Below are positions 47,550-59,913 of a stretch of 64,000 nucleotides of DNA, in pieces. The position numbers and the translations under genes are program-made. The stretch's first letter is position 1, and every line of letters begins with the position of its first letter. The DNA lies in assembly GCA_963930655.1 (NCBI GenBank), contig OZ005601.1:29760921-29824920 (forward strand), written 5' to 3'. The notes under the pieces are model-generated. The model was not told the origin of the DNA. It saw nothing but the letters and a program-made list of their open reading frames with translations, and ran no database searches. Origin of the DNA: Myrica gale. Its lineage: Eukaryota > Streptophyta > Magnoliopsida > Fagales > Myricaceae.

Positions 47550-48370
47550 TCAGTCAATCATCTTGCTCCCACCCCAAGCTAAAAAACTTTCCTGCGATCC
47601 AAATTCCTACAAAACCATTTGATAAAAACATTGTAGCCAATATCAGAATTTTGTAATTCTAACACAGAAAACAAAATGGCAGAGAAGGTGACATACAAGC
47701 TGGCTCAGTCGGAATTCTGGAGGTGTATCAAGTTCTATGTTCGCTGGATCAAGGACAAGATTTTGGCACTCCTCCAGATCCTTCTTTAAATACTCCGGTC
47801 CTAATTGAGCATAATCGGAAAGACGAGGCTTGCCCTTCCCTGCTCCATCATTCCCATTTCCATCCCTATTTGGGGACTGACTCTGAAGGAGATCATCGCA
47901 CAGAGACAGCCCTTCCACAAGTTGTTGAGAATCCAAAAGATTCTGTGACTCACTGTCCCACCATTTTGGATCCTCCTCAACATGAACATCATCATCATGC
48001 ATCACTTCACCATCATGATTTTCTGCCGTTGATTGATGATCATAATCAGGGTTCTCATATTCAGGTTGACCCTCATATATACAATCGATCTCTGGGTGCT
48101 TTGATGAAAAAATGGGGATGGGAAACAAAGTATTAGTATCTTGCTTTAAATTAGCATTTTGTCAAAACGTGAAAATGCTAACATATTTATAGAGACTGAT
48201 TTGTACTTGAAATTATGCTGTGATCGAGGGATTCCACATCCCATTTCTTCCTGAAAAATACCTTTTATCAAAGGTAAGGAGTCTAAAGTGTACCCGAAAT
48301 TTATATCCTATGGTTATGAAGCAGCATGATTTCATAACAAAAAGAAAAAGCATGTCCTCATAGGGAAGTG

Positions 48371-48408
<38 letters not shown>

Positions 48409-51400
48409 CCTACCTGAACAACGGGAACTGCACAAGTAACGGTCATATTCTCTCCAAGGTCATAATCTGAACGACGTCTTTTACTACGAGGGGGGTCAGG
48501 AGTCACAGACTTGGGTGTGACGGGAACTACTCTTCCTATCACTGGATCAGTGACCTCAGGGAAATCTTGATCCGTTTTTTCACCTTGCTTGACTTGTTGC
48601 TGCTGCTGGTAAAATAATTTAGAGATAACATACTCCCCATCCTTTTCATCTTCCTCAGTTCCTAAGTGATATTGATGCATAACCCAGTTCGTTTTCTCAG
48701 CTTTACCCCCTCTGACCACGGTCATGTACAGAACCATTATCTTCTTACACCCTTTTTGAACCCCATCCAAGATCACTGGTTTGGTCTTACCAGTCTTGTG
48801 CCAACGGACATCACCAAAATCTTCACCACGTATCTTTCTACGCTTTCGAGTTCCCGTATTGTAAGCCTTGATTGCTCTATGAAAAAAGTGACTTACACTT
48901 CCATCTTGCTTGATGCCTAAAATTATTTACAACTTAAAATTAACGTAATTATAGATGGTCATCAAAGCAGAAAACCAAGCAAAACTCTCCACACCGACCT
49001 GTTAGATTCTGAGGATGGGTGTAACAGATACCATCATCTTCTTCAACAGTTGGGATAAACTCATCAATAAAAGGGTGGGGATTTAGACCCCCTATTCCAA
49101 ATTTTGCAAGTAAGTGCCAGATAATCTCTTGATCAGATGGATCAAACTTCACACCTCTAGGTAGTCCTGGCCAGTCTTGAGCAACCTAAAAACCGACAGC
49201 ACTCAAAGTAAACAATAAATGTTGGACAAGTTGCAAACCTTGTCTTCTTTTTATTTTCAATATTTCAAGCCTATAAAAAACCTGAAATTAACATCCCAAA
49301 ATGCAGACCCTTTTGCAATCCCAATTCAAAAATTTACTTGCTACATTGTTGACTAACCCCTCACACTATGCAAAAAGGTGATAGCCCATCATATTCAAAA
49401 CAGTTTATGTAACAAAAGGCAATATCTGTTCTACCAGTATACACAATAGTTATGCTGCATAACACAAGGCAATATCTGTCTGGAAGGCCCTTACAGGCAA
49501 AAAAGGTGAAAAATCACTGCTGTCTTTTTTTTTCCTGAGAAGGGGGGGGGGGGGGGCGACCAGCCTAGTTGTGACTGTTTGATGCAAATTTAGTACAAAT
49601 ACCAAGCCACCATAGTACATTTGGCATAGGAGATATGAGATAATGAGAGCATGAAAAACAGAAGTGCTTCTATTTTCTCCTGCAAGTGTTTTATGTGACA
49701 ACCAAAAGCAAGCAGAAGCACAAGACAATAACTTGAGTGAGCACGTGAAGTACCATGAACTGAATGGTATGCACAGGCTTTTTATTTTTGTTTTTTTAAA
49801 CCAACAATCATCATAACCTGATGACATATAAAATTGACAATTCATATTTTCCACAAGCTTCAACCTTGCACTTCCCAGAAGCACAGGAAAATGACAAAGA
49901 AAGAATGTGGAGAATCCATCTAAACAGCAGTAAGTCAAAAATTCAATCAACTATTTATCACTCATGAAAATAGTCAAATAAAATTCCATTTGATCCAAAA
50001 ACTAATTCCTTATCCTAACGTCTTTTAGTTATTGAGGATTACACGTGATAGTCATATAAAAGTGTAAGAAAGATATTAAGCGTACCTCACTGTTGTCAAT
50101 CAAAAACTCGCAATTGGGACAAGCTCTGGTGGGATTGCTTTTCCATGTTACTCTTTCAGGATGACATGTTCCAGATGCACTCTTGATTTTGGTTGCAATT
50201 CTATTACTGTCCACCAACCACGATGGTCTGTGTACATTACACAAATTACAGATAGTAAAAATTATGAATTGATTCAAATTGCAACACCTACATATCTAAC
50301 AAAGCATAGGTGTCTCCAAATCCAGATCAAAATGTAATCGTTAATCCCTCTAGTCTTCGTTTTTTTTATAAGTTAAAAAAAAAACAATAACAGACCCTCT
50401 AGTCTTAGTTATAAGCGCAATGAAGATAACTGAAAGAAAAATAATAACGGATAGCAAAAAGGACAATAAAAAAGATAGAAGAGGCCAATCACATCCTGCA
50501 TAAAACAGACATGCCAGCAGGAATGTGATGACCATGGTGACTCAGTCCAAGGGAATTTATACAGCTTATTTATATTTCTTGAAGAAGTGGTGCAGGTGTG
50601 ACAGCACCAATCAAAACTATTCCAGCTATACAACTGTCGTAACCTTGTGGAAACATTTGTTTCACCCACCATTAGTCCTTGTTAAATTGACATGACCAAA
50701 GTTTTTCCAATGGTTGTAAATTGACTTTTATCTTTTTCATGTTCTATTCAGTTTTATACAAAAATCAATTCCAATGGCTTAATCCATATACAGAATCAGA
50801 CTCTATAACATGAAGCCTATAACTTCTTCAATTCATTGACTTCAAGACCAGCAGACAGGCATTAAATTAGATTAGTGCCAAGTACATTATTGGTTTCCGT
50901 GCACATGCTATTATCACAACAAATTACTCCCTACTCATCCAAAAAGCGCATATTGAAGGAAGCTGCAGAAATTCCCCGTAGCATGCTAATCTTGAACAGA
51001 GTGCGTAAAGATCATATCTGCAAGCATCTGAGGCCTTCACAAAGACAAAAACCAACAGGAACCCAGGATGGAAAGGATCAGTGGCCACAAGTAGTCACGA
51101 ATAGTCACACCCTTTAAAATTTGTAATTGTAAAAGGGTAATTGTGAACAGGCACCATGATAATAAATCTTGTTTTGTGTGTACTATTTTTGCCCTAAAGC
51201 TACACTAATGGATGTAATTACTAAGTACCTATAGTCACAGGGAACGCTGAAAGAGAATGACATAAGAAGTGGATTGATACTGAGTATACCTATCTAAAAT
51301 CGAACTCCTCCATGGTGCCTAAAAAAACATCATTGCTACCACTACTCTACCCAACACAGATGAACTGAGCTTAGAGAAGTACGACTACCATTGACAGCTT

Positions 51401-51750
51401 TAGTTAAAAGACTGTTTCCTCAATAGGGAATCAAGAACTACAACTCTTGTTCTATCGCATTGATCAACGATTTTTACCCAATAATTGTAGGATGTAAAAC
51501 GGGAAATAAATAACTGCCCAGATTGTCCAACCCGATCACAGTGAAAACACCAATGAATATCAAGAAATCCCAGCATTATAGACGTAAACAAATAAACCAA
51601 CGAATCGGAAGCCCCTATTCTGGTAAGAAACCCAGCAACTATTTTGTCTCTGCTGCAGAGGAATAATGGGTCCAGCTGCGTAACTAGAAAATACAAAAAC
51701 CGGAAAAATAAGCGCTTGAGATTCAACCTGCAGCTGACTTATGAAGTTCA

Positions 51751-51782
<32 letters not shown>

Positions 51783-51796
51783 GAGTACCCAGCCAT
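47550..51796 (-). CDS. SOG1: SOG1, NAC-type master regulator of the DNA damage response
   Basis: Six exons: 51789-51796, 50086-50227, 48999-49185, 48414-48916, 47697-48098, 47550-47606; 432 residues (Arabidopsis SOG1 is 449). Exon 1 is only 8 bases (ATGGCTGG), fixed by phase and by the family start [16 protein letters not shown]. The N-terminus carries [12 protein letters not shown]; the NAC domain follows ([91 protein letters not shown]). Five SQ sites (Ser331, 337, 353, 412, 418) match the spacing of the ATM/ATR target sites of Arabidopsis SOG1. It ends [17 protein letters not shown]. In the family it activates repair, cell-cycle arrest, endocycle and stem-cell death genes. Five extra residues (MTVVR) interrupt the remembered MVLYGGK. 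Confidence 0.95.
48374..48406. repeat. GA microsatellite in SOG1 intron 4
   Basis: An almost pure GA run of about 32 bases. On the gene strand it is a CT repeat starting 8 bases inside the intron, right after the GTAGGAC donor of exon 4. Confidence 0.85.
49542..49556. repeat. 15-G tract in SOG1 intron 2
   Basis: An uninterrupted G run on the plus strand (C on the gene strand), within the intron between exons 2 and 3. Confidence 0.9.
51750..51786. repeat. GA microsatellite at the SOG1 exon 1 donor
   Basis: A GA repeat broken once by GGG. On the gene strand it is a CT run starting 2-3 bases after the GTAC donor of the 8-base first exon. Confidence 0.85.
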
Positions 51797-53144
51797 GTTG
51801 GGGTGGGGGAGAGGGGTGATCAGGTCAGAGATTCAAAAGACGGTAGATTTTTCTTCTGCTTCAATGCACGCTCCGCCGCCTCAGTTGGAAATCTTCGACT
51901 TCTGAGAACAATTAATTCATTCTTGATTCTTGTACCCAATTCTCTTCTTTCTTTTTTTTTTTTAAGGATTTTTTTTATCTTGATTTGAAATTTGAACATA
52001 TGTTACTGTTCTTTTGTACGGTTTTTCCGTGGGAAGGAAAGCAATGGACATTTGAACTTTCCTTTTTTTGGGTGTGATGGAAATAAATAATGGCGCCATT
52101 TCGGGTGGTGGCGTGGGTCGTTCAGGAAGACTTGGGGTTGACTTCTTTTGATCACCCTCTGTCCAAGGCATCAACGGTTGATGTCGTTTCGTATTTTGAG
52201 AGTTCTTGAGCCAGAAATTTTTTTCTATTTCCTACATATACTCTTGAAGTTGGAAAAATATTATAAAATATAAAAATATTTATAAAAATTTATAAAAAAA
52301 TATTAAAAAATTCATACATAAACACTGATACTTTTTACATAAATTTAAGGGATAAATGCAAAATCAATCCTTGTGCTATACGTAAAAATCGATTTAGTCC
52401 CTGTAATATGAAAAACATCGATTTAGTCCCTATGATTATATTTTCGCTTGTTATTGGTCCTCCATCAGGGACTAATTTTATCAATTTCTGAAATCACAGG
52501 GACTAAATCGATATTTTTCATATCACAGGGACTAAATCGATTTTTGCTTATAGCACATGGACTAATTTTACATTTATCCCTAAATTTAAATACATTTTTT
52601 TGAAAATATTATAACAAATTTTATCTTTCTAGTTTTAATAATTTTTTATTAAATAATTTTATTAAATCAGGCCATTTTATAAATTTTAATAAAAATTAAA
52701 TATTTTTAAAAATTTTCATCAATTTTTTCACAAAAATTTATAAAACTTCCATTTACATAAATATTAATAATTCTTTATTTTTTTAGTAAATCATCCTCTT
52801 TGTACGTCTTGGCCTACAGAGAATTAACTCGATTTTTTTTTTTATCAAACATAATTGAGCACAATCATAACTGTAAAGTCGAGATAAGTATAAGTCGGCT
52901 CAATAACGTTAAACGTGCCGCTACAAGTTTTCACATAAACAGGAAAAGCAGTCTTCGAACCGACTTGAACCCGGGACCCCAAAAATTACTCACTGGTCCA
53001 ACCCATACAATATCGCCCTTGCTGGACCGTATTCAACCCGGGATCCAATTTACCCACTTTCCTCAATTTGTTCCGCTGAGAAGCTAGTGTGAATTACCCC
53101 CAACTTTCACCGTCACCTACTCCAATACTGCTGCCGCCGCCACC
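51797..53144. promoter_or_regulatory. Divergent upstream region shared by SOG1 and ILP1
   Basis: 1.35 kb between two start codons that point away from each other. It contains AT-rich DNA (52245-52340, 52590-52780) and the MULE-type MITE at 52349-52580. I see no clear TATA box for either gene. Confidence 0.5.
52349..52580. mobile_element. 232-bp MULE-type MITE
   Basis: Ends GGGATAAATGCAAAATCAAT and, inverted, GGGATAAATGTAAAATTAGT. A perfect 9-base target duplication TAAATTTAA lies at 52340-52348 and 52581-52589. The arms carry GGGACTAAATCGAT in several orientations and nearly fill the element, so it could fold as a long hairpin. The terminal motif matches Pack-MULE 2 (31331-32510), so the two probably share a mobilising transposase. 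Confidence 0.85.
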
Positions 53145-56100
53145 ATGAGCAGCAGCAGAGCTAGGAACTTTCGCCGCCGCGCCGGCGACAACGAGGATGA
53201 CAACCAAAAGGATGATGCTAATGCCGCCTCCACTAGAACTTCCACCACCACTACCGCTCCAAAACCTAAGCCCAAGAAGCTCCTCAGCTTCGCCGACGAC
53301 GAGGACGCCGAAACTCCCTCTCGCTCCTCCTCCATAAAGCGTCCCAGCAAGCTTCCTTCCTCCTCCTCCTCCTCCCATAAAGTAACCTCGCTCAGAGACC
53401 GCCTGACCCACTCCACAGCCTCCGTCCCCCTCTCCAATGTCCAACCCCAGGCCGGCACTTATACCAAAGAAGCCCTCCTAGAGCTCCAGAAGAACACCCG
53501 AACCCTCGCCCCCTCTCGCCCCGCCTCTTCCTCCTCCGAGCCCTCTATCGTCCTCAAAGGCCTCCTCAAGCCCCCTTCCCCTTCCGACGGCCCCGCTGTC
53601 TCTCAAACCCTAAGACAATCCGAAGACGACGACTTGTCAGAAGAAGACGAAGACAGGAGAGATGGGCGTGACGCACAGACCCGATTCGCTTCTATGGGGA
53701 TCGGAAAGCAGAAGGATTCGCCTGCGTCGTCGTTATATCCTGACCAGGCTACCATCAATGCGATTCGTGCCAAGCGGGAGAGGCTTCGCAAATCTCGCGC
53801 TGCCGCACCTGATTATATCTCGTTGGACGGAGGCAGCAATCATGGAGAAGCCGAGGGCTTGAGCGACGAGGAGCCCGAGTTTCGGGGCCGAATTGCTATG
53901 TTTGGGGAGAAGAAGATGACCGACGCCACGGAGACGAAGAAGAAGAAGGGCGTGTTTGAGGACGACGAGGACGTTGTCGAGGATAGAGCAATGGCTGTAA
54001 ATATCGCCAAGGATAGCGGTGGCGAGAATGGCGATGACGAGGAGGACGAGGAGGAGAAGATATGGGAGGAGGAGCAGTTTCGGAAGGGATTGGGAAAGAG
54101 AATGGACGATGGGACTAGTAGAGTCACTGTGACTGCTAGTGTCCCCGTAGCTCAGAGTTTGCAACCGCAGCAGCAGCACAAGTCCGTCTACCCGGCACAT
54201 AGTGCAGTTGGAGGACTGAGTATAGGGGGTGCAATTGGAGGTTTGGATGCCATGATGTCAATACCCCAACAAGCCGAGACAGCCAAGAAAGCTTTACATG
54301 ACAATGTGAGAAGGCTTAAGGTATGGAATGCTCTAATAGAACGTTAGGAATTGTTTATCTATGCAGTATAGCGTCTTTGTTGGACATACTTGCAAAACTG
54401 TCACGACCTGCAAGTTTGAAAAGAAATGGTAAAATGTGTAGCGAATCAAATTGTCATCGATTAAGTCCTTATGTTAAGTATTTAGATTTTTCCTCCTTGC
54501 ATCTAGTTTGGTATTGTTTTGATTTTATTAGCGAGTTTTTTTGGTAGTGGCTCTGATCAGGATAAAAATTGGTTTCTTCCCTTGGTGTTCTCTCCCATAG
54601 GTGTCCTCCTGCATGTAGGTGGCCTCGTGAGATAGAGTACATAATATAAAACTAAGAGTATCATCCTAGAAAGGAACAAATAACTGTTAAACATACAGAA
54701 GAATGTGCATCAGACGTAGTTTGTATTTTGCTGGGGAAAAAAAGAGAGGCTGAAATAACATTGTAGAATTTCTCAAACATTACAGAAGTGAGATTCTTAG
54801 CCTCACATCGCCATGGATGAGTGATGGGGTTGTACTCACAATGCTAAATCGAGAAAATTAGGGAAGAACCTTATTAGGCTTGACAAGCTGTGAATTTTCT
54901 TGAAAGATAGAGGTGCCTTTGAGAAGGCGAACATAGGTGATGCATGGGTGTTGCCAGGTCATGCCATTAGGGGTTGTGTTAAGCCCCGTATGAAACGCAA
55001 CTCTCATGTTTAATTGTCTTTGTCGAGTCTGGAACCTTAAGCAGACTATTGGTAGTAAGTCTGGGCAAGGTGAGGATGACATAACCTTCTGAGGTTTCCA
55101 GGTATATAGGCAGTTATGAGCAGTGAAGTGGAGCTGTGACAATTTTTGGAGCTGATTTTAGGTTGAAGAGAGGCCTCAGAACCTCTACCTGTTGAGGTAA
55201 ATGTAAGATAGAAACACTGCTGGAAATAGGCATCACTTAATAGTTGATGGGTTTAGCTAAATCTTCAAGAAGCGAGATATGTACTCTGTTATTCAAGAAC
55301 ATGCAAGTGATTTGTTACTTCATCTCACCAGACAGAAACGTTTGAAGTTTGGAGCAACTGAGAATTGGGTAGAGTACGGTTGTTGGTTCAAGAACCCCTA
55401 TGGAACTTGCAAAACCAAATTATAGTCATTCATTGTGTGGATTGCGTCTTCTATTTTTTTGGTTATAAAAGGCAACGAAAAGCTTGCTGCTAGAGTGATA
55501 CATATTATGGGCAGAGATGGCCAGAGAGCACACTGGGGATTGTTTTGTGGAATAAAACATGGGGAAATCAATGGAAGAAAGAAAGCCCTATATATGGAGG
55601 GACCAGCCTAGTAGATGCCAATTATAGGTACAGTATTGAGTTCAAATGCTGCTAGAGTGATTAGTCCATCTTAATTTTAGTAAATTTGTCGTGGCATACT
55701 AGAAGATTGTTGATGTTGGTAGACACCTACTTGTAAGAGCATACATTTGCCCATTTTTGTGAAATTGTCCATGGGTGGGAAACTGAGATTTGGCATGACA
55801 TATTGACAATGTTTCAGCCTTTAATGCTTCTTTTTAACTCTGTGCTTTACATTTACTTTTTCTTTTTGTTCTATTAATCAGGAATCTCATGACAGAACCA
55901 TCATGTCATTGACAAAGACTGACGATGATTTGTCTGCTTCACTTACAAATATTACCGCCCTCGAAAAGTCTCTATCTGCTGCCAATGAGAAGTTCATCTT
56001 TATGCAAAAGCTTCGTCATTTTGTTTCAGTAATATGTGATTTTTTGCAGGTATGAATTTATCTTGCCAGGTAATACATAGATCCTAGAAAATGATTGTTA

Positions 56101-59100
56101 GTTTTTTCCTTGGGAATTTTTGTGTCATGTCTAAGTTGGTGATGTAATTAGTGGGGCGCTGGAGAGTACTGTTTGGTAAACACTTGAGTCTTACAATATG
56201 GCTTATCCTTCCATTTTGTCGCATGTGGACTTTTGGAGGGAGATGAGTGCCGGAACTTTTGATTTATGGGTGATCAATAACTAGATTGAAGTTCGTTTTT
56301 CAGGATCCAAGTATGATTGGGTGATGACATGGGAGATTCCGTTCTTTGTCTTTCTTGGAGTTTGCAGATTTTTGTATTTGTGGACTTTGATTGTGCTGTC
56401 GTTTCATATACTTTCTGATATCAATAGTTTAATTAAAAGCAATATGTTGGTTTGACAAATTTCCAAAACTCTGTAGGTGTTGAGAATTCAGGTATAAATA
56501 CCGCAAGGAAGAAGTGATACATTCAAACTAGTTAAAACCTCGCCTCCTCTAACTTGTACTGCTACTATACAAAACAACAAATAGCAAGAGAGCCTTTTAC
56601 ATCCTGAGTGCTTCACGTCAACAGCAATCCTCTTTTTACATTTATCTATCCACGGTCAAATGTGCCGTATCTTTTGCTGCTGTCCACATTTTCTTAGGCC
56701 TTCTTCATGCCCTAGCATCTCCTTCTTGACCCATATCAACCAACCTTAGTGGTGTTGGCATTGACTTATATTGAACAAGTGAACCATCCCAAACATCCTA
56801 AATTCATTTAGGTATTTTTGTTTCTTTGCGTGTATACTATTTTATTTCTTTTAACATCGTCGTTTGAAATAGATTCCACTACATTTATTTTGGTTATCGG
56901 CTATATTATTCCCCTGAACGAGTCATGCATTTCATTACATCACGATACCACCTGACTTTGTGTATCTGACTAGATCGACTACCTTTCCACTTGCCCATGT
57001 GAAACACAAGATAATGTAGGTTGTGTTTGTGTTGAAATATTTTAGGTATTGGGTTTTGTGTTGGTATTGGGTTTTGTGAAAAAGTGAAGAGAGGTAATTT
57101 TTTATATTTTTTGTAATTTTTTATATTTTTTTATGGGAGAGAGATAGATTATATTATAGTATTTTATTAGGAGAGAGATAATATTTTGGGTAAAATTGTT
57201 GGTGCAAACGCACTAGTAGTATTTACTTGCAAGCAACCGTGTTTATCTTCTGCCCAGAAAGGGTCAAAAGAATTCTTATCGTGAACAAACTTACTAGTGG
57301 GATGATACATCCTAGTATCCTACACTCTGTTTTGAGAACGATGTCGGTGCAATATCAAAACGTGGTTTCCATTTGAATCATGTGTGTCCACTGTCTTTGC
57401 TTTTTATTCTTTCTAACTAATATGCTTCAGATGAACGAGAAGTGTGATCTATATAAACAATTTTTGTTGGTTTCTTGTTTTGGATCATCATCATCATCAT
57501 CTCTCTCTCTCTAGAAACTATAAGCCACAGTCCTGCTATTGATTGGTATCCATTGGTCTGCTGTTACTCTTTACTTTCAGGATAAAGCTCCCTACATAGA
57601 AGAACTTGAAGAGCAGATGCAGAAACTTCATGAAGAACGTGCTTCAGCTATTGTGGAAAGAAGGGCTGCAGATAATGATGATGAACTGATGGAGGTAGAA
57701 GCAGCTGTGAGTGCAGCGATGCATGTTTTCAGTCAAAAAGGTAGCAGTGCTGAAATGGTCGTGGCAGCCACAGGTGCAGCACAGGCTGCATCTGCTGCTG
57801 CAAGAGAGCAAACAAATCTACCAGTAAAGTTAGATGAGTTTGGTAGAGACACAAACCTGCAGAAACGAATGGATATAACACGGAGGGCTGAACGCAGGAA
57901 AGCTAGGTATGATTGTAAGAGAAGATCGTCAATGGAAGTGGACGCTTCAAATCAAAGAATTGAAGGCGAGTTAAGCTCTGATGAGAGTGATAGTGAGAGT
58001 ACAGCATGCCAGCATCACCGAAAATTGTTGCTTCAGACCGCTGATCAAATATTTAGTGATGCAGCTGAGGAGTATTCCCAACTTCCAACAGTTAAGGAAA
58101 GATTTGAAAAATTGAAGAAAGAGTACGCATCAAGTTATCGCGATGCGTACATGTCATTGAGTGTTCCTGCTATCTTTTCTCCGTACGTGAGACTGGAGCT
58201 GCTGAAGTGGGACCCACTCCATGAGGATGTGGATTTTTTTGATATGAAATGGTATTTGACTAACAACTTGAGTGCTACTTTAGAAGTTTCAAATTTGTTT
58301 GAGATTTTTGAACTGGACTTCTTTCTTGGGTGGGCTACGTTTTGGTTGCAGTATGAGCGAGTTGAAACTTTTGTTAAAATAACCTGGAAGCGCACACATA
58401 TGTATTATCTAAAAAAAGTTGTTTACTTCTATCCTTTGTTTATATTAAGTTTTCTTCCACTCCCCAGGCACTCCTTGTTGTTCGATTATGGTTTGCCGAA
58501 TGATGGAAGTGACTTCCCATCGGATGATGCTGATGCTAACCTTGTCCCTGAGCTGGTGGAAAAGGTAGCACTTCCCATTTTGCACCATGAAATTGCACAT
58601 TGCTGGGACATGCTCAGTATGCGAGAGACAAAGAACGCAGTTACTGCCACAAGCTTGGTTATAAATTATGTTTCAGCTTCCAGTGAGGCTCTTTCAGATT
58701 TATTAGTTGCTATCCGCACCTGCCTAGCTGATGCTGTTGCTAATCTTACGGTATAGCTTTTGAATTGTCAAATTGTTGTTTTAGATGATTTCGGATATTC
58801 ATGCACCCACACACAAGCATGTATACGGACATAGCTCTGTGAGGACATGTAAGATGCATTTTTTATTATTGGAGGTGTTTTTACTTATCAAAAAAAAATA
58901 TTGGAGGTGTTTTTTCGTTTCTGTTCATTTGGTTGCAAGTGCCAGAAATTATGATGTGTTAACTTCTATTGTTATCGATACTGATTCTCCCATCATTCTA
59001 GGTCCCAACATGGAGCCCACTTCTATTGAAGGCTGTGCCAAATGCTGCAAGGGTTGCAGCATATCGATTTGGAATGTCTGTTCGTTTGCTGAGAAATATC

Positions 59101-59913
59101 TGCATGTGGAGAGACATCCTTGCTTTGCCCATTCTGGAGAAACTTGCTCTTGACGAGCTTCTGTGTGGAAAAATGCTACCTCACGTTAGAAGCATTACAG
59201 CTAATGTTCATGATGCGATTACAAGAACTGAAAGGATCATTGCTTCTTTATCTGGGGTGTGGGCAGGTCCAAATGTCACGGGGCAGCATAGGTACATCTA
59301 ATGACTGTCATCTTGCCTTTAAATTACTACTCCTTCAGTAGAGACCCAAGATGGGATTCAGGCTCAGTCCGTCCGAGTTCTTAATTTTTTAGCCCTCTTT
59401 TGGAATGGGCTAGCCTGGTATACGATATAATACTATTCAATAGGTGTGATTCTTAGGTGCTGCCTTTCATTTCAGTCCTTTGTGGAAGGAACCTGACACT
59501 GATTTCATGGGAGTCAAGATGGTTATAGTTTTGGAAACGATCTCCTTGAAAAACTCGAGGAATCTTTCTGACCGCAAGATGTAGAACTGTCTATAGCTAT
59601 GCATTTGCTTAGAATTATTTGGTTTCCTGTAACTCTTAGATGGTGAATAAAATGAAAATCACCTGCTGTTTAATAGTATATTGATAATGCCTGCTAAATG
59701 TTCCTTTTGTCAATGACCAGCCACAAGTTGCAACCCCTGGTGGATTACGTGCTGTTACTTGGAAAGACCCTGGAGAAAAGGCATGTGATCGGTATTCCTG
59801 AGAGTGAGACTAGTGGACTTGCTCGGCGATTGAAGAAGATGCTGGTTGAGCTTAATGAATATGACAATGCTAGAGACATAGCTAGGACATTCAATCTCAA
59901 GGAGGCATTGTAA
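53145..59913 (+). CDS. ILP1: ILP1, GCFC-domain nuclear protein (GCF2/PAXBP1-like)
   Basis: Six GT-AG exons: 53145-54320, 55882-56049, 57581-58251, 58468-58750, 59002-59291, 59721-59913; 926 residues (Arabidopsis ILP1 about 908). The N-terminus MSSSRARNFRRRAGD is followed by KPKKLLSFADDEDAE, then TKEALLELQKNTRTL, APDYISLDGG and acidic tracts (residues about 260-310). The middle exon 2 carries MQKLRHFVSVICDF. The C-terminal GCFC region includes VKLDEFGRD, FSPYVRLELLKWDPLHEDVD, LVPELVEKVALPILHHEI, NAVTATSLVINYVSASSEAL, RTERIIASLSGVWAGPNV, ending RTFNLKEAL. ILP1 is reported to repress CYCLIN A2 genes and promote endoreduplication, and later as a splicing-related factor with NTR1. Introns 1 and 2 are about 1.5 kb each. 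The exon-3/exon-4 intron also reads open, so retention would not stop translation at once. Confidence 0.94.
57019..57200 (+). mobile_element. MITE, family A copy in ILP1 intron 2
   Basis: Contains GTGTTTGTGTTGAAATATTT, a duplicated TTGGTATTGGGTTTTGTG, and TGAAAAAGTGAAGAGAGG, as in the copies at 11019 and 29148. Diverged, with unclear right end. Confidence 0.45.

Noticed and set aside
54858..55142. 94-codon minus frame in ILP1 intron 1
   Set aside because: No domain recognised; it lies in an intron and is antisense. May be old repeat DNA.
57539..58756. Single 405-codon frame as an independent gene
   Set aside because: It is ILP1 exons 3 and 4 read through the intron 58252-58467; the intron part breaks family similarity, and flanking exons join in phase.
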